This document shows, in pieces, positions 1-7,915 of a stretch of DNA of 10,624 bases (position 1 is the stretch's first letter; every line of letters starts with the position of its first letter). The notes beneath the pieces were generated by a model, which did not search any database, was not told where the DNA came from, and saw only the letters and a program-made list of their open reading frames with translations. This stretch comes from JBNJEM01 sp051745935 (GTDB lineage Bacteria; Planctomycetota; Planctomycetia; Pirellulales; Pirellulaceae): contig JBNJEM010000240.1 in assembly GCA_051745935.1 (NCBI GenBank), forward strand, positions 1 to 10,624. The letters run 5' to 3'. Made by a program: the position numbers and the translations under genes.

Positions 1-1
1 G

Positions 2-628
2 TTTAGCCAAGCATTTTGTTTAGCCACGGCCACCGGCCCCATGCTGGCCTGCCAGCTGATTGGACGTTCGACCCGCGTCGTTTGCGAGGGAGAAATTCGA
101 CAGAAGGGGAAACGGGGCGATTTCTCGTTGACCGAAAACGAGTATCTGGAGATCCTGGATGCAAAAACGGCTGAATTGTACGCGTGTAGTTGTCGGCTAG
201 GAGCCCAGTTCGTCGATGCGGCGGGTGCCGAAGACATTGAGTCCCTGGCCCAGTACGGCCGCTGCCTGGGAATCGCGTTTCAAATCTCCGATGATTTGCT
301 GGACATCGCGGGGAGTGAAACGGAAACTGGCAAATCACTGGGAACCGATCTCACCCAGGAAAAGCCAACGCTGCCGGTCATTCGAGCGCTCGAGTTGGCT
401 AATCCGACCCAGCGCGAACGGCTATTGGATCTACTGCGTGGGCAGGCGGATGGGGAGGCGAAGTGGTTGAGACGTTTTCTGGAACAGTGTGGAGCACTGA
501 ACTACGCCAAACAGAAGGCCTGTGAATTCGCCCAGCAAGCCATCCAGCAATTGGCATCCATCCCGCCCAGTCCCGCCGCCGCTTCGCTGCGAAAACTGGG
601 CGAGTTCGTGGTGGCTCGCTCGCACTAG
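2..628 (+). CDS. Polyprenyl diphosphate synthase, C-terminal part (partial at window start)
   Basis: The open frame enters from the left edge, so the true start and the first aspartate-rich motif (DDxxD) lie outside the window. The 208 visible residues carry the second aspartate-rich motif, DDLLD, at bases 290-304, in the context GIAFQISDDLLDIAG, followed by GKSLGTDLTQEKPTLPVI. That is the usual C-terminal signature of trans-isoprenyl diphosphate synthases of the IspA/IspB/HepT type. Family members condense isopentenyl diphosphate with an allylic diphosphate through Mg2+ bound by the two Asp-rich motifs, making chains for quinones or other isoprenoids. Chain length cannot be told because the region before the first motif is missing. 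An internal ATG at 41 is not the start: homologous sequence (FSQAFCLATATG) continues upstream of it. The gene ends convergently with the SpoVR gene, with a MITE between them. Confidence 0.9.
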   Translation, partial: FSQAFCLATATGPMLACQLIGRSTRVVCEGEIRQKGKRGDFSLTENEYLEILDAKTAELYACSCRLGAQFVDAAGAEDIESLAQYGRCLGIAFQISDDLLDIAGSETETGKSLGTDLTQEKPTLPVIRALELANPTQRERLLDLLRGQADGEAKWLRRFLEQCGALNYAKQKACEFAQQAIQQLASIPPSPAAASLRKLGEFVVARSH

Positions 629-678
629 CCGAAGCATGATTCACCGGTGGAGGTGGTGGAAGGTTTATCCTGGCAGCT

Positions 679-933
679 GTAGCCGTTCACGGGTGCCGCT
701 ACACGGCCTGGACGCCGGAGCCCGCATGGATGCCACGGTCTTGTACCGTGGTGGTTCACGCTCGCCGCTACAAACCGGTCAGAAACATCCATTTCTGGCC
801 GTCGCTAGCCAGGAACGTAACGAACCACGGTACAAGACCGTGGCATTTGCACCTTGAAAAGTCGTCCTTTAAGTCGTGTGCAACGGGCGTGCGAACGTCC
901 GCGGATATCAGTCTCTGGCCCGTGAACGGTTAC
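679..933. mobile_element. MITE-like non-autonomous element, copy 1
   Basis: This 255-bp element is closely similar along its length to 7664-7915. It starts with GTAGCCGTTCACGGG (679-693) and ends with CCCGTGAACGGTTAC (919-933), which are inverted repeats with one mismatch. The 8 bases before it (671-678, tggcagct) and after it (934-941, tggcaact) match at 7 of 8 positions, which fits an 8-bp target-site duplication that has since acquired one mutation. The interior holds a 22-bp perfect inverted repeat and no credible gene. The open frames that cross it are by-products of its palindromes. The element lies in the convergent spacer between the polyprenyl synthase and SpoVR genes. Family name is not recognised; a transposase acting in trans is inferred. 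Confidence 0.8.
730..846. repeat. Internal long inverted repeat of MITE copy 1 (22-bp perfect arms)
   Basis: Bases 730-751 and 825-846 are exact reverse complements, separated by 73 bp. Each arm is also a small hairpin by itself: CCACGGT, a five-base loop, then ACCGTGG (733-751 and 825-843). The RNA or single-stranded DNA could therefore fold either as one long stem or as two small hairpins, on either strand. Compared with copy 2, the three differing positions in one arm are matched by three complementary changes in the other. Confidence 0.85.
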
Positions 934-973
934 TGGCAACTCTTGTGTTGTTTGGTTATGGGACGCCTCCGGC

Positions 974-2512
974 TCACCCATCCACTTTAACGCTAATTCG
1001 GCCTTCACGGTTGCAGCGGACGACGATGGGAGCCTCGTCGTAACGGGTTTGCAACACAACGGGGTTTTTCCAGATCATCCATATGTGCCTGAGCACGTGT
1101 CCCGCATCGCCAAGTTGGACATCGTCGGTCAATTCACCTCGCTCGCGAAGGATGGCACGGACGTCGCGAAGCGGCATCTCCGGTTCGAAGATTTTCAGAT
1201 CACGGCCGTCGTGCACGTGTTCCAGGACCAGCGTGCGGTCCTGATAATAGTTGGCGTCGACGACCCGGAGCATGGGAAAGACATTATGGCCGACCTGCAT
1301 GGTCGCTGCTAGCCGAATCCGTTCGTACCCTTCTGAATCGGGCACGTCAACCACTTCGTAGATTGCCTCGTCGCCGCGATCTCTCGCCCACTGGTATCGA
1401 AACAGCTTGAGTTCGGCAATCAGCTGGTCGGTAAGGTAGTTGGCGATAAAGGAGGCGTCGAGTTCCGTGTCGCGAACTTCGAATAGTTTTTCCGCTCCCT
1501 GGCCGCCGGGCCGGTCCCACGTGTCCATCTCTTCCACGCCGGGCTGCTCCCAGCGCCTGTAGATGTCTTGCCAGATCTTCCAGCCGAAATGATAGGGGTT
1601 TAACTGGTGTGTTCCGGGCACAACCACGCTGGCCATGCGCCGGGCGTACTCCACATCGAACTCCGGCGGTCGATCGGGGAGCGCATGGAAGATTCGATCG
1701 TGCCAGTAGGTGGCCCAACCTTCGTTCATCACCTTAGTGAGGATGATCGGCATGAGGTAATCGCTTTCCGCGGCCACGATTCGCAGCACGCGTTTCTCCC
1801 ACTCTTGAAGAGGCGCGTATTCCGCGAGGAAGCGAAGCAAGTCATCGTCTGGTTCCAGCGGGATGCGGTCCAGCTCCAACGGCGGCCGTCGTCGTTCCTC
1901 GCGTGTCTTCAGGTGGTCCCATGGGCCGGGCTCGCCTTGCTGGGCCGCGATCAACCGCGATTTTTGCTGTTCGTATGTTTCGCGTCTTCTTGTCGCCATC
2001 CTTGGACGGTGGAACATGAGGGCGTGCCCCGCGTCGAGCAGCTTCTCCAGGCGTTCGGACGGGATTGAGGGATCCTCGTGGTACGCTTCGATTTGCTCGG
2101 CGTGGGTTCGAAACATCTCCATGGCGCCGCTCGCGTCGGTCAGTGAACGGAACCAGATATTGTTGGCGAAGAAATCGCTGTGGGCATGCACGTGGGCCAT
2201 CACGAGCACATGCAGGGGGAGCGAGTTGTCGCGCCAGCAGAAGGCCTGCGCGGGGTTCGTGTTGATGACCATTTCATAAGCCAGGCTGGTCAGTTCGAAG
2301 CGTTTGAGGGTGCGTTGGACATCGTATGCCTTTCCGAAGCTCCAGTGCCCATAGCGAAAGGGCATATGGTACGCATGTATGTCGAGCATCTGCTCGAAGT
2401 TGTAATGGCGGAACTCGACCGGATAGGGGGCGAGTCCAAACGAATCGACCACCTCACGAATCCGCGCATCCCAGACTTCCAAGTCGACGATCTTCCAATC
2501 ATGCAGTGCCAT
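974..2512 (-). CDS. spoVR: SpoVR family protein (YcgB-like)
   Basis: This 512-residue protein matches the usual length of the SpoVR/YcgB family (about 500 residues). Visible family features are the N-terminal region with MPFRYGHWSFGKAYDVQ (50-66), a histidine cluster HVLVMAHVHAHSDFF (101-115), and NEGWATYWH (263-271), where the Glu and His look like potential metal ligands (inference). The biochemical role is not established. In Bacillus the gene is linked to spore cortex formation, and in non-sporulating bacteria it travels with prkA and yeaH in stress-induced operons, as here. The start at 2512 lies inside the 3' end of the YeaH-like gene (14-bp overlap), with AAGGGAGA at 2521-2528 as ribosome binding site, so translational coupling is likely. 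It is the last gene of the operon and faces the MITE in the convergent spacer. Confidence 0.95.
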   Translation of the reverse strand: MALHDWKIVDLEVWDARIREVVDSFGLAPYPVEFRHYNFEQMLDIHAYHMPFRYGHWSFGKAYDVQRTLKRFELTSLAYEMVINTNPAQAFCWRDNSLPLHVLVMAHVHAHSDFFANNIWFRSLTDASGAMEMFRTHAEQIEAYHEDPSIPSERLEKLLDAGHALMFHRPRMATRRRETYEQQKSRLIAAQQGEPGPWDHLKTREERRRPPLELDRIPLEPDDDLLRFLAEYAPLQEWEKRVLRIVAAESDYLMPIILTKVMNEGWATYWHDRIFHALPDRPPEFDVEYARRMASVVVPGTHQLNPYHFGWKIWQDIYRRWEQPGVEEMDTWDRPGGQGAEKLFEVRDTELDASFIANYLTDQLIAELKLFRYQWARDRGDEAIYEVVDVPDSEGYERIRLAATMQVGHNVFPMLRVVDANYYQDRTLVLEHVHDGRDLKIFEPEMPLRDVRAILRERGELTDDVQLGDAGHVLRHIWMIWKNPVVLQTRYDEAPIVVRCNREGRISVKVDG

Positions 2513-3701
2513 GCGACACGTCTCCCTTGGACTTCTCTCGAGTCATCAGCTCCCGAAACTGAGGGTAGATGTCGTCCCGTTTCTCAATCTTGACGAACCC
2601 GAGGTTGGAGAACTCATCCGCAAGTGGCTCGAGCACCTCGAACACAGTGCTCCACCGCATCGAGGACCCGACGGGGAAATAGAAGCTTTCAGTGGGGTTG
2701 ACCTGGCCATAACCGAAGAGGTTGCAGCACTCGAGCAGACGCCGAGCGGTCGCGAGCACCGCGGTGTTGTCATCTTGCCAGTTGTCCCCGTCGGACACGT
2801 GAAACGCGTAGATGTTCCACGCGTCGGGGGGAAATCGCTCCTTGATAACGTTCAGAGCCAGCTCATACGCACTCGAGACGACCGTCCCCCCGCTTTCTCT
2901 CGTATGAAAGAACTCGTTCTCGTCTACTTCCCGGGCCGTGGCATGGTGGGTGATGAACACCAGTTCCGCGTGTTCGTACTTCGACTGGACGAAGCGATAC
3001 AAGAGCCAGAAGAACACCCGGGCGAGGAACTTTTTCGAGTCGTCCATTGATCCACTCACATCCATCATGCACACCAGCACCGCGTTGGAGACCATCCGCA
3101 GCCGTTCAGAAAGCTGGCGAAACCGCAAGTCCTCTTCGATGAAGGCGTGATCGGAAACCTGGCCTTCGCGGGCTTCGGCTTCCTCGCGGCGGATGCGAGA
3201 GCGCATCGTTTCCCGACGATGGAGACGAGCCATTGGGCCGTAGCGGGTGATGCCCGCCATGCCCGCTGGTTCCACCACCGGGGTCCGGCGAAGTTGCTTG
3301 GCGAGGAATTCGGGGAGTTCCAGATCGTTGAACAGAAACTCGTCGATGTCTTCCAGCGTCACCTCGACCTCGTAAACATCTTCCCCGGGTTCGCGGCCCC
3401 CAGGGCCAGTGGCTCCCGGTTGGGGCCGGCCCTGGGCGGTGCCGAAGGTGTCCCCCCGTCCACGGTCGCCGCCGGCGCCGATTCCATCCGTCTTGCGGCC
3501 GAAGATAAATCGATATTCCGGAAACGCTCGGATTCTCAGCGAGGCCTTCTTTCCCTTGCGGTCGGCGCCGATGATGTCCTGATTCGCAACCAGCCTGGCC
3601 AAGCCCTTTCGGATCGCGTCGCGACACTTTTCTCGATGCCGTTTTCGGTCGCGTCCCGCCCGCTGGCCGCCTGATGCGTGTGAGTAATCTCGAATGCTCA
3701 T
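2499..3701 (-). CDS. yeaH: DUF444 / YeaH-YhbH family VWA-domain protein
   Basis: The 400-residue product belongs to the DUF444 family (YeaH in E. coli, YhbH in Bacillus). The N-terminal third is basic (residues about 15-55), followed by a Gly/Pro-rich linker (about 73-107), an acidic stretch EVTLEDIDEFLFNDLELPEFL (about 113-133), an Arg/Glu-rich segment (about 159-200) and a von Willebrand factor A-like domain. The last carries a MIDAS-type motif, DVSGSMD, at 214-220, expected to bind a divalent metal. The family is functionally tied to the PrkA kinase: the genes are cotranscribed and act in nutrient-stress responses, but the precise molecular role is unclear. AAGGG at 3708-3712 sits 6 bases before the ATG. 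It lies 89 bp downstream of prkA and overlaps spoVR by 14 bp. Confidence 0.94.
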   Translation of the reverse strand: MSIRDYSHASGGQRAGRDRKRHREKCRDAIRKGLARLVANQDIIGADRKGKKASLRIRAFPEYRFIFGRKTDGIGAGGDRGRGDTFGTAQGRPQPGATGPGGREPGEDVYEVEVTLEDIDEFLFNDLELPEFLAKQLRRTPVVEPAGMAGITRYGPMARLHRRETMRSRIRREEAEAREGQVSDHAFIEEDLRFRQLSERLRMVSNAVLVCMMDVSGSMDDSKKFLARVFFWLLYRFVQSKYEHAELVFITHHATAREVDENEFFHTRESGGTVVSSAYELALNVIKERFPPDAWNIYAFHVSDGDNWQDDNTAVLATARRLLECCNLFGYGQVNPTESFYFPVGSSMRWSTVFEVLEPLADEFSNLGFVKIEKRDDIYPQFRELMTREKSKGDVSHGTA

Positions 3702-3790
3702 CGTATTCCCTTATTCGTTACGAGCCGTCACGGACACACCACGCGATTCCCGACCCTCCCAAGGACGTCCCCCGCGCGCTCCAAACCGTG

Positions 3791-5776
3791 CTACTGCTGG
3801 AACAGATTGTGATTGTGGGCAAACCGCAGCACCACGTCAACACAAATCGGACAGTAGCCATGATCTTCAATCATGGTTTCCACCATCCGGGCATATCTCC
3901 CTTCATCGTCCGCCGTCTTGATGGCTCCCCGCGAGATCACTCGCGTGTAGTCGGACACCGAGCTGAACAGCCGCCGCTTAACGGCTTCCCGAATCCGCTC
4001 ATGTTCCTTGAAGCTGATCGTCTGGTTGTACTGGCGGCGCCGCGCGAGAAAGGCGGCAATCTGCGAACGGAACTCGTCCGCCTGTGCCTGACTGCTGATC
4101 CCGATCGGCTGCTCCATGGCCGCCATCAGGTCTTCGCTCGGTTCCTCCAGCTCATGTGTCTTCGGGTCCCGGACCTGCTCCCGCATGTTGTACGCCAGCA
4201 CGTGCTCGAGGTACTCCTGCCACATCTGTTCCGCCGAGTCCTCATAGGCGTGTATGAAGCCCATGGCGATGTGCTCGCGAAGGACTTCCTTGAGATACCA
4301 GCGACGAACAATCCCTTTGAGAACGGTGTCGTCCAGGTACTCTCGCTCCTCGGGTGGTAGGTCCGAGTCGTGAATGAACTCGCTAAGCACTTCCATGACC
4401 TGGACCGGAGTGACGCATCTGCAATCTGGAGCCCGTGCCAGAGCCGCCCCCATTGCTTTCGTTGCAAAGCGAGTAGAAAAGCCTTCCAGACCTTCGCGGG
4501 GACCGACTTCCTCGTATAACTCGTGGATGTCCACCGGCTTCTCCCGCGCCGATTGCTCGGTTACGTCCTGCCCGTCATACAACTTGACCTTGGTCAGCGG
4601 GTCCACCTTGTTCGACTCTCCAAGCACGGTCAGCTCGGTGAACAAGGCACAGACTTCCAGCGTTCCAGGCGCAATGTGCGCGGGTTTCCCTTCGGTGGAG
4701 CGGAAGCTGGCTTCGCGCACAATCACCTTATCCAGAATCTTTCGCTGGTTGCTGACCTGGAGTGGGTAGCGAAACTTGATCGGCACCATGCGGTCGACGA
4801 GTGCTTCGTTCCGTCTGTCCGCCTTGAATCGCTCGAACTCCGTCTCATTGCTGTGGGCGACGAGCACACCGTCAAAAGAAAGCATCGGATGCTGGCCCGG
4901 GGCCCGGTATCGCTTCTCTTGCGTTGCCGAAAGAAGTGGTAGTAACAGCGGGACCGGATTCTTATTCAACTCGTAAAGGTCAACAATGCCACGGTTCCCG
5001 CGATTCAGAGCCCCGTCTAATTCCAGTACCCGAGGATCGTTCTCGCCGTACTTACCGATCAATCCCAGGTTCTCGCGGCCTATGAGCAGACTGACGTCCA
5101 TGCTGTTTTCGTCCGACGGCGGCAGCACCCCAATGCCCACGCCATCTTCCCCGGAGTAGCGGCGAGTCACCACCGGGAAGTCGCCGAACTCGCCATGGAA
5201 CTCCTCCTGGAGCCGCTGCTTGCACACCGGACAAAGGTGACCTTGCAGGTTTTCAAGGGGCACCCCAAGCATCTCGGACCACCGCGGTCTTAGCTCCTTC
5301 GGGATCAGGTGCAACGGCTCCTCGTTGATGGGACATCCTTGCAGAGCATAAAACGGATCAGACAATTCCAGCGCCCGCTTCATGTGATCCAGCATGGAGG
5401 TCTTCCCCGACCCCACCGGGCCGATGAAATAGAGCACCTGCCGAGATTCTTCGCCACCGCTGGCCGCGGCCTTGAGAAACTCCATGATCCGCATGATCAC
5501 CAGGTCAAGGCCGAAGAATTGGTTCTCGAAATATTTGTAACGGAGAATCTTTCGGGCACGCCCGCCATGGATGCGATACAAGCGCTTGTCGCTGGAGGTG
5601 TCGATTTCCTCCACGCCATGCCGAACGATCGCACCATAGAGACGTTGGTGAGCGTTCTGGACGATGGACGGATCCTGCTTGACCCGGTCGTAATACTCGC
5701 GAAACGTCCCGCGCCACAGGGCCTGCGCAGCAAGTTTCCCCGTCGCGGTGACTAATTCTTCGAAATTGGCGTCCAT
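3791..5776 (-). CDS. prkA: PrkA family AAA+ serine protein kinase
   Basis: The product has 661 residues from the ATG at 5776; the family is usually about 630-645. The AAA domain has a Walker A motif GPVGSGKT (119-126), the PrkA signature GCPINEEPLHL (147-157), a Walker B-like segment GIVDLYE (263-269) and LVAHSNETEF (305-314). The C-terminal half corresponds to the PrkA kinase-like domain and ends in HGYCPICVDVVLRFAHNHN. Two CPxC pairs are visible, at 182-185 and 642-645, and could bind metal (inference). PrkA/YeaG phosphorylates protein substrates in starvation and stress responses; some reports describe ATP-dependent protease activity in Bacillus. The in-frame TTG at 5791 overlaps the Shine-Dalgarno sequence, so the ATG 15 bases downstream is preferred. 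It is the first gene of the prkA-yeaH-spoVR operon. Confidence 0.95.
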   Translation of the reverse strand: MDANFEELVTATGKLAAQALWRGTFREYYDRVKQDPSIVQNAHQRLYGAIVRHGVEEIDTSSDKRLYRIHGGRARKILRYKYFENQFFGLDLVIMRIMEFLKAAASGGEESRQVLYFIGPVGSGKTSMLDHMKRALELSDPFYALQGCPINEEPLHLIPKELRPRWSEMLGVPLENLQGHLCPVCKQRLQEEFHGEFGDFPVVTRRYSGEDGVGIGVLPPSDENSMDVSLLIGRENLGLIGKYGENDPRVLELDGALNRGNRGIVDLYELNKNPVPLLLPLLSATQEKRYRAPGQHPMLSFDGVLVAHSNETEFERFKADRRNEALVDRMVPIKFRYPLQVSNQRKILDKVIVREASFRSTEGKPAHIAPGTLEVCALFTELTVLGESNKVDPLTKVKLYDGQDVTEQSAREKPVDIHELYEEVGPREGLEGFSTRFATKAMGAALARAPDCRCVTPVQVMEVLSEFIHDSDLPPEEREYLDDTVLKGIVRRWYLKEVLREHIAMGFIHAYEDSAEQMWQEYLEHVLAYNMREQVRDPKTHELEEPSEDLMAAMEQPIGISSQAQADEFRSQIAAFLARRRQYNQTISFKEHERIREAVKRRLFSSVSDYTRVISRGAIKTADDEGRYARMVETMIEDHGYCPICVDVVLRFAHNHNLFQQ

Positions 5777-5784
5777 GGAAATAA

Positions 5785-5789
5785 CCTCC
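5785..5789 (-). promoter_or_regulatory. Shine-Dalgarno site that fixes the prkA start
   Basis: On the minus strand GGAGG lies 8 bases before the ATG at 5776. An in-frame TTG at 5791 overlaps this site and could otherwise be read as a start adding five residues; the strong, well-spaced GGAGG argues for the ATG. Confidence 0.8.
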
Positions 5790-6290
5790 AATGAATCCTC
5801 GCATCATGTCGAGCAAAGTACGAAGGAATGAGTTCACTTGATTGGCGATGCTGTGCGCACAAGGCGGGCCGAACACCTGCTCGGGGAACGGTGACCGGCA
5901 ACTCGATCAGCGTCAGTTGTTGGCGACGCGCAGTCGCGGCGGCGAAACGAGACAGCTCAAAACGTAGAGAACTCTCGCCCCGCACCCCCGCGTCCCCATA
6001 ACCGGAACGAACACGCCTCTTTCTTTATTCTACCCGCGGTTTCCAGAGGGAAGCAGTAACTCGCTCCACGCAACCCCCCCGTCCCAAAGTTCAATGGCTG
6101 CCCCCCAACAACGAGCTTCGTTACCCCATGTCAGCCGTGGCTTCACTTACCGCATCTCAATTGGAGGAAGGCGAGCGGAGTTCGGGGTGTTTCAAGGAAG
6201 CCATAAGTGCTGAAATAACTTGAGGTTGTGAGTCAGGGGCGTGCGCTCGTCCCGTCTCGTTGCCGCAGGGCCTTTGACTATGCCCCCCGG

Positions 6291-6405
6291 AACAAAACGA
6301 AGCCAACAAAACGAACACACACGGAATTCTCCAAGCCAAGGAGGGCCCGTTTGGGGGCCACAAACAAAACGAAGACACACGGAAACGAAACGAAGACACA
6401 CAGGA
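6291..6405. repeat. A-rich imperfect direct-repeat patch (AACAAAACGA / CGAAGACACAC units)
   Basis: The decamer aacaaaacga occurs at 6291-6300, 6305-6314 and 6363-6372. The undecamer cgaagacacac occurs at 6370-6380 and 6391-6401, 21 bases apart, and a related acgaacacacacgga occurs at 6311-6325. Base composition (A/C-rich, almost T-free on the plus strand) is unlike the flanks. It resembles the simple repetitive spacers seen in some planctomycete genomes; function is unknown. It makes the frames crossing it look open on both strands, and I see no gene in them. Confidence 0.6.
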
Positions 6406-6592
6406 TTCCGCAAACTCGCCGGAAGGACGGATTGGGGGCGAGTCGGGATCGGGGAGCGAGGCGTGAGAGGTGGATTGGCTCGGTGGGGGGCGGTGGATGA
6501 TCGCATGAAACGACCAACGGGACGCCGGTCGGCCGCACAACGAGCAGGGACGCTCTTGGACCGTTCAACAGCCATCGGACCGGCGCGAATCC

Positions 6593-7066
6593 TCACGACC
6601 CCCGCTGTCCCCCCTGGCTTTTTAGAATCGGGCGCAGTTCGTGGACGAAGTCGTTCACGTCCTTGAATTCGCGGTAAACACTGGCAAAACGCACGAATGC
6701 CACCTGGTCGAGGTCCCGCAAACGCTCCATGACCAAATCGCCCAGAATTCGCGACTCCAACTCCGATTCGAAATGAGCATACACGTCGCTTTCAATATCG
6801 GACACCAGCTTGTCGATCTGCTCATTGCTGATCGGTCGTTTCCAGCACGCGCGAGCCAACCCCCGCTTGATCTTCTCGCGCCGAAACGGTTCACGGCACC
6901 CATCCTTTTTCACGACCTTGATCGCGATCTCCTCCGGCCGTTCATAGGTCGTATAACGCCGCCCGCAGCGCAAGCAGTGCCGGCGACGACGAATGGAGAA
7001 TCCTTCCTCGACCATGCGCGAGTCCGCCACGCGATCATTGTCTTCACGGCAGAAAGGGCATCGCAT
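6593..7066 (-). CDS. nrdR: Transcriptional repressor NrdR
   Basis: The 157 residues match the NrdR family in length and layout. An N-terminal zinc ribbon has Cys3-x2-Cys6 and Cys31-x2-Cys34 (MRCPFC and CLRCGRRYTTYE), with the basic SIRRRRHC segment between. An ATP-cone domain follows from about residue 47 (VVKKDGCREPFRREKIKRGL) to about 136 (FASVYREFKDVNDF). NrdR senses ATP/dATP through the ATP-cone and represses ribonucleotide reductase genes by binding NrdR boxes. No nrd genes are in the window, so it acts in trans here. The ATG at 7066 starts directly at the conserved MRCPFC. No strong Shine-Dalgarno is visible ahead of it. It is on the same strand as prkA but separated by 0.8 kb, so probably a separate transcription unit. 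Confidence 0.96.
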   Translation of the reverse strand: MRCPFCREDNDRVADSRMVEEGFSIRRRRHCLRCGRRYTTYERPEEIAIKVVKKDGCREPFRREKIKRGLARACWKRPISNEQIDKLVSDIESDVYAHFESELESRILGDLVMERLRDLDQVAFVRFASVYREFKDVNDFVHELRPILKSQGGQRGS

Positions 7067-7663
7067 GTTTGTTCGACTTCAGCTATAGAATACACTTCAG
7101 GCTGGATTTTTCCGGGTGGAACGCTGCCCGACGCAAGCCGTCCTCCCGTTGGTCGGACTCGCGGCGCAGAAAGTCATCCGCGACCCGTATAACTTGGAGT
7201 GCCAGCGTTTCCGGAAAGCCAGCGGCAGCATTGGCCCCGATAGACCTTCGATGATCGCTGACACGAATCCAAGCCTGTTTTTCACCACGGCCCGGAAGGT
7301 TCAAGCGTCCAAACCCCGCGTCGAAACGGCCCCTCTGCCGAATACCGGGAAGCGCGAAATGATCCGCGCCGGCGCCAATGCCGTGACGGCGCCCCTTGGC
7401 AAAAGGCCGACCACCCTCACGTTTACGACCTTGACTATAACATTCACGAGGGGGCCAAGGGAATAGCAGGCACGCTCAACGTGTCTGAATGACTGCTAAT
7501 CGCCAACCGGTTACTTCAAATTGTCGGCATCGGAAATGAGAAACGCGATCCGCGAGACATCAGCGAACTGTTGAAACAGCGGCGGGCTGCCGACGTTCCC
7601 CCCCCGCGAGAACCCAAGACCGGCGTGTTAAAGCGGCACCGCGAACACGCCGTTTCTTCCATG
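7067..7663 (+). other. Gene-poor stretch with a possible decayed coding sequence
   Basis: No recognisable gene. On the plus strand a GTG-started frame (7116-7466) has G/C-biased third positions over its first two thirds but no family signature and no clear ribosome binding site. From about 7391 a different plus frame reads more like protein (GAPWQKADHPHVYDLDYN, then IHEGAKGIAGTLNVSE) up to a TGA at 7490. The same frame continues after the stop with LLIANRLLQIVGIGNEK and on to the MITE at 7664. This pattern would fit a gene broken by a frameshift and a stop, but I cannot name a family, and chance open frames in GC-rich DNA can look like this. The frames on the minus strand here have no support. 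Confidence 0.3.
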
Positions 7664-7915
7664 GTAGCCGTTCACGGATGCCGCTACACGGCCTGGACAC
7701 GCAAGGCCCGCATGGATGCCACGGGCTGGTCCCGTGGTGGTTCACGCTCGTCGCTACACACCGCCCAGACACACCACTGCTGCCTGTCGTAGCGGGGAAC
7801 GTAACGGACCACGGGACCAGCCCGTGGCATTTGCACCTCGAAAAGCCCGTCCTCAATATGTGCAACGGACGTGGGAACGCCTGCGGACATCAGTCTTTTG
7901 CCCGTGAACGGTTAC
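7664..7915. mobile_element. MITE-like non-autonomous element, copy 2, with perfect 8-bp target duplication
   Basis: This 252-bp element is the second copy of the one at 679-933. It begins GTAGCCGTTCACGG (7664-7677) and ends CCCGTGAACGGTTAC (7901-7915), inverted repeats with one mismatch. It is flanked by an exact 8-bp direct repeat, cttccatg, at 7656-7663 and 7916-7923, the expected footprint of a transposition event. There is no transposase gene inside. The inner stem arms are at 7716-7737 and 7809-7830. Open frames crossing it are artefacts of the palindromes. The exact duplication suggests this insertion is younger than copy 1. It sits about 115 bp upstream of the start of the exported cysteine-rich protein gene. 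Confidence 0.87.
7716..7830. repeat. Internal long inverted repeat of MITE copy 2 (22-bp perfect arms)
   Basis: Bases 7716-7737 and 7809-7830 are exact reverse complements separated by 71 bp. Each arm also contains its own hairpin, CCACGGG, five-base loop, CCCGTGG. Three positions per arm differ from copy 1, and every change is paired with the complementary change on the other arm. Confidence 0.85.

Larger units (their letters stand above)
5777..6592. other. Long gene-free stretch between nrdR and prkA
   Basis: About 816 bases hold no credible gene: the open frames here overlap each other, lack family signatures and run through low-complexity sequence. The stretch contains the A-rich repeat patch at 6291-6405 described separately, and the prkA ribosome binding site at its left end. 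The promoter of the prkA operon must lie in this stretch if the operon is not read through from nrdR. I did not find a convincing sigma-54 (GG/GC) or strong sigma-70 match by eye. A TAGAAT-like hexamer on the minus strand near 6028-6033 is a weak -10 candidate without a convincing -35. No tRNA or hairpin-plus-T-run terminator was seen. Confidence 0.55.

Noticed and set aside
522..1059. Small open frames crossing element copy 1 on both strands
   Set aside because: They run through palindromic element sequence; similar spurious frames occur in copy 2, showing they follow from the repeat and not from a gene.
1049..3674. Several plus-strand open frames (66-179 codons) opposite the SpoVR and YeaH-like genes
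   Set aside because: They are antisense shadows of two well-supported genes in GC-rich DNA and show no domain signatures.
3674..5755. Plus-strand open frames up to 228 codons opposite prkA
   Set aside because: The minus-strand prkA frame has full-length homology and motifs; the opposite frames are by-products of its codon bias.
5777..5791. TTG at 5791 as the prkA start
   Set aside because: It overlaps the GGAGG ribosome binding site that serves the ATG at 5776 with ideal spacing.
6541..6600. Terminator hairpin after nrdR
   Set aside because: The two ggaccg motifs there are direct, not inverted, repeats, and no T-run follows on the minus strand.
6157..6666. Overlapping open frames of 90-141 codons on both strands between prkA and nrdR
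   Set aside because: Low-complexity, stop-poor sequence from the A/C-rich repeats and GC-rich flanks; no family signature and mutual overlap on both strands.
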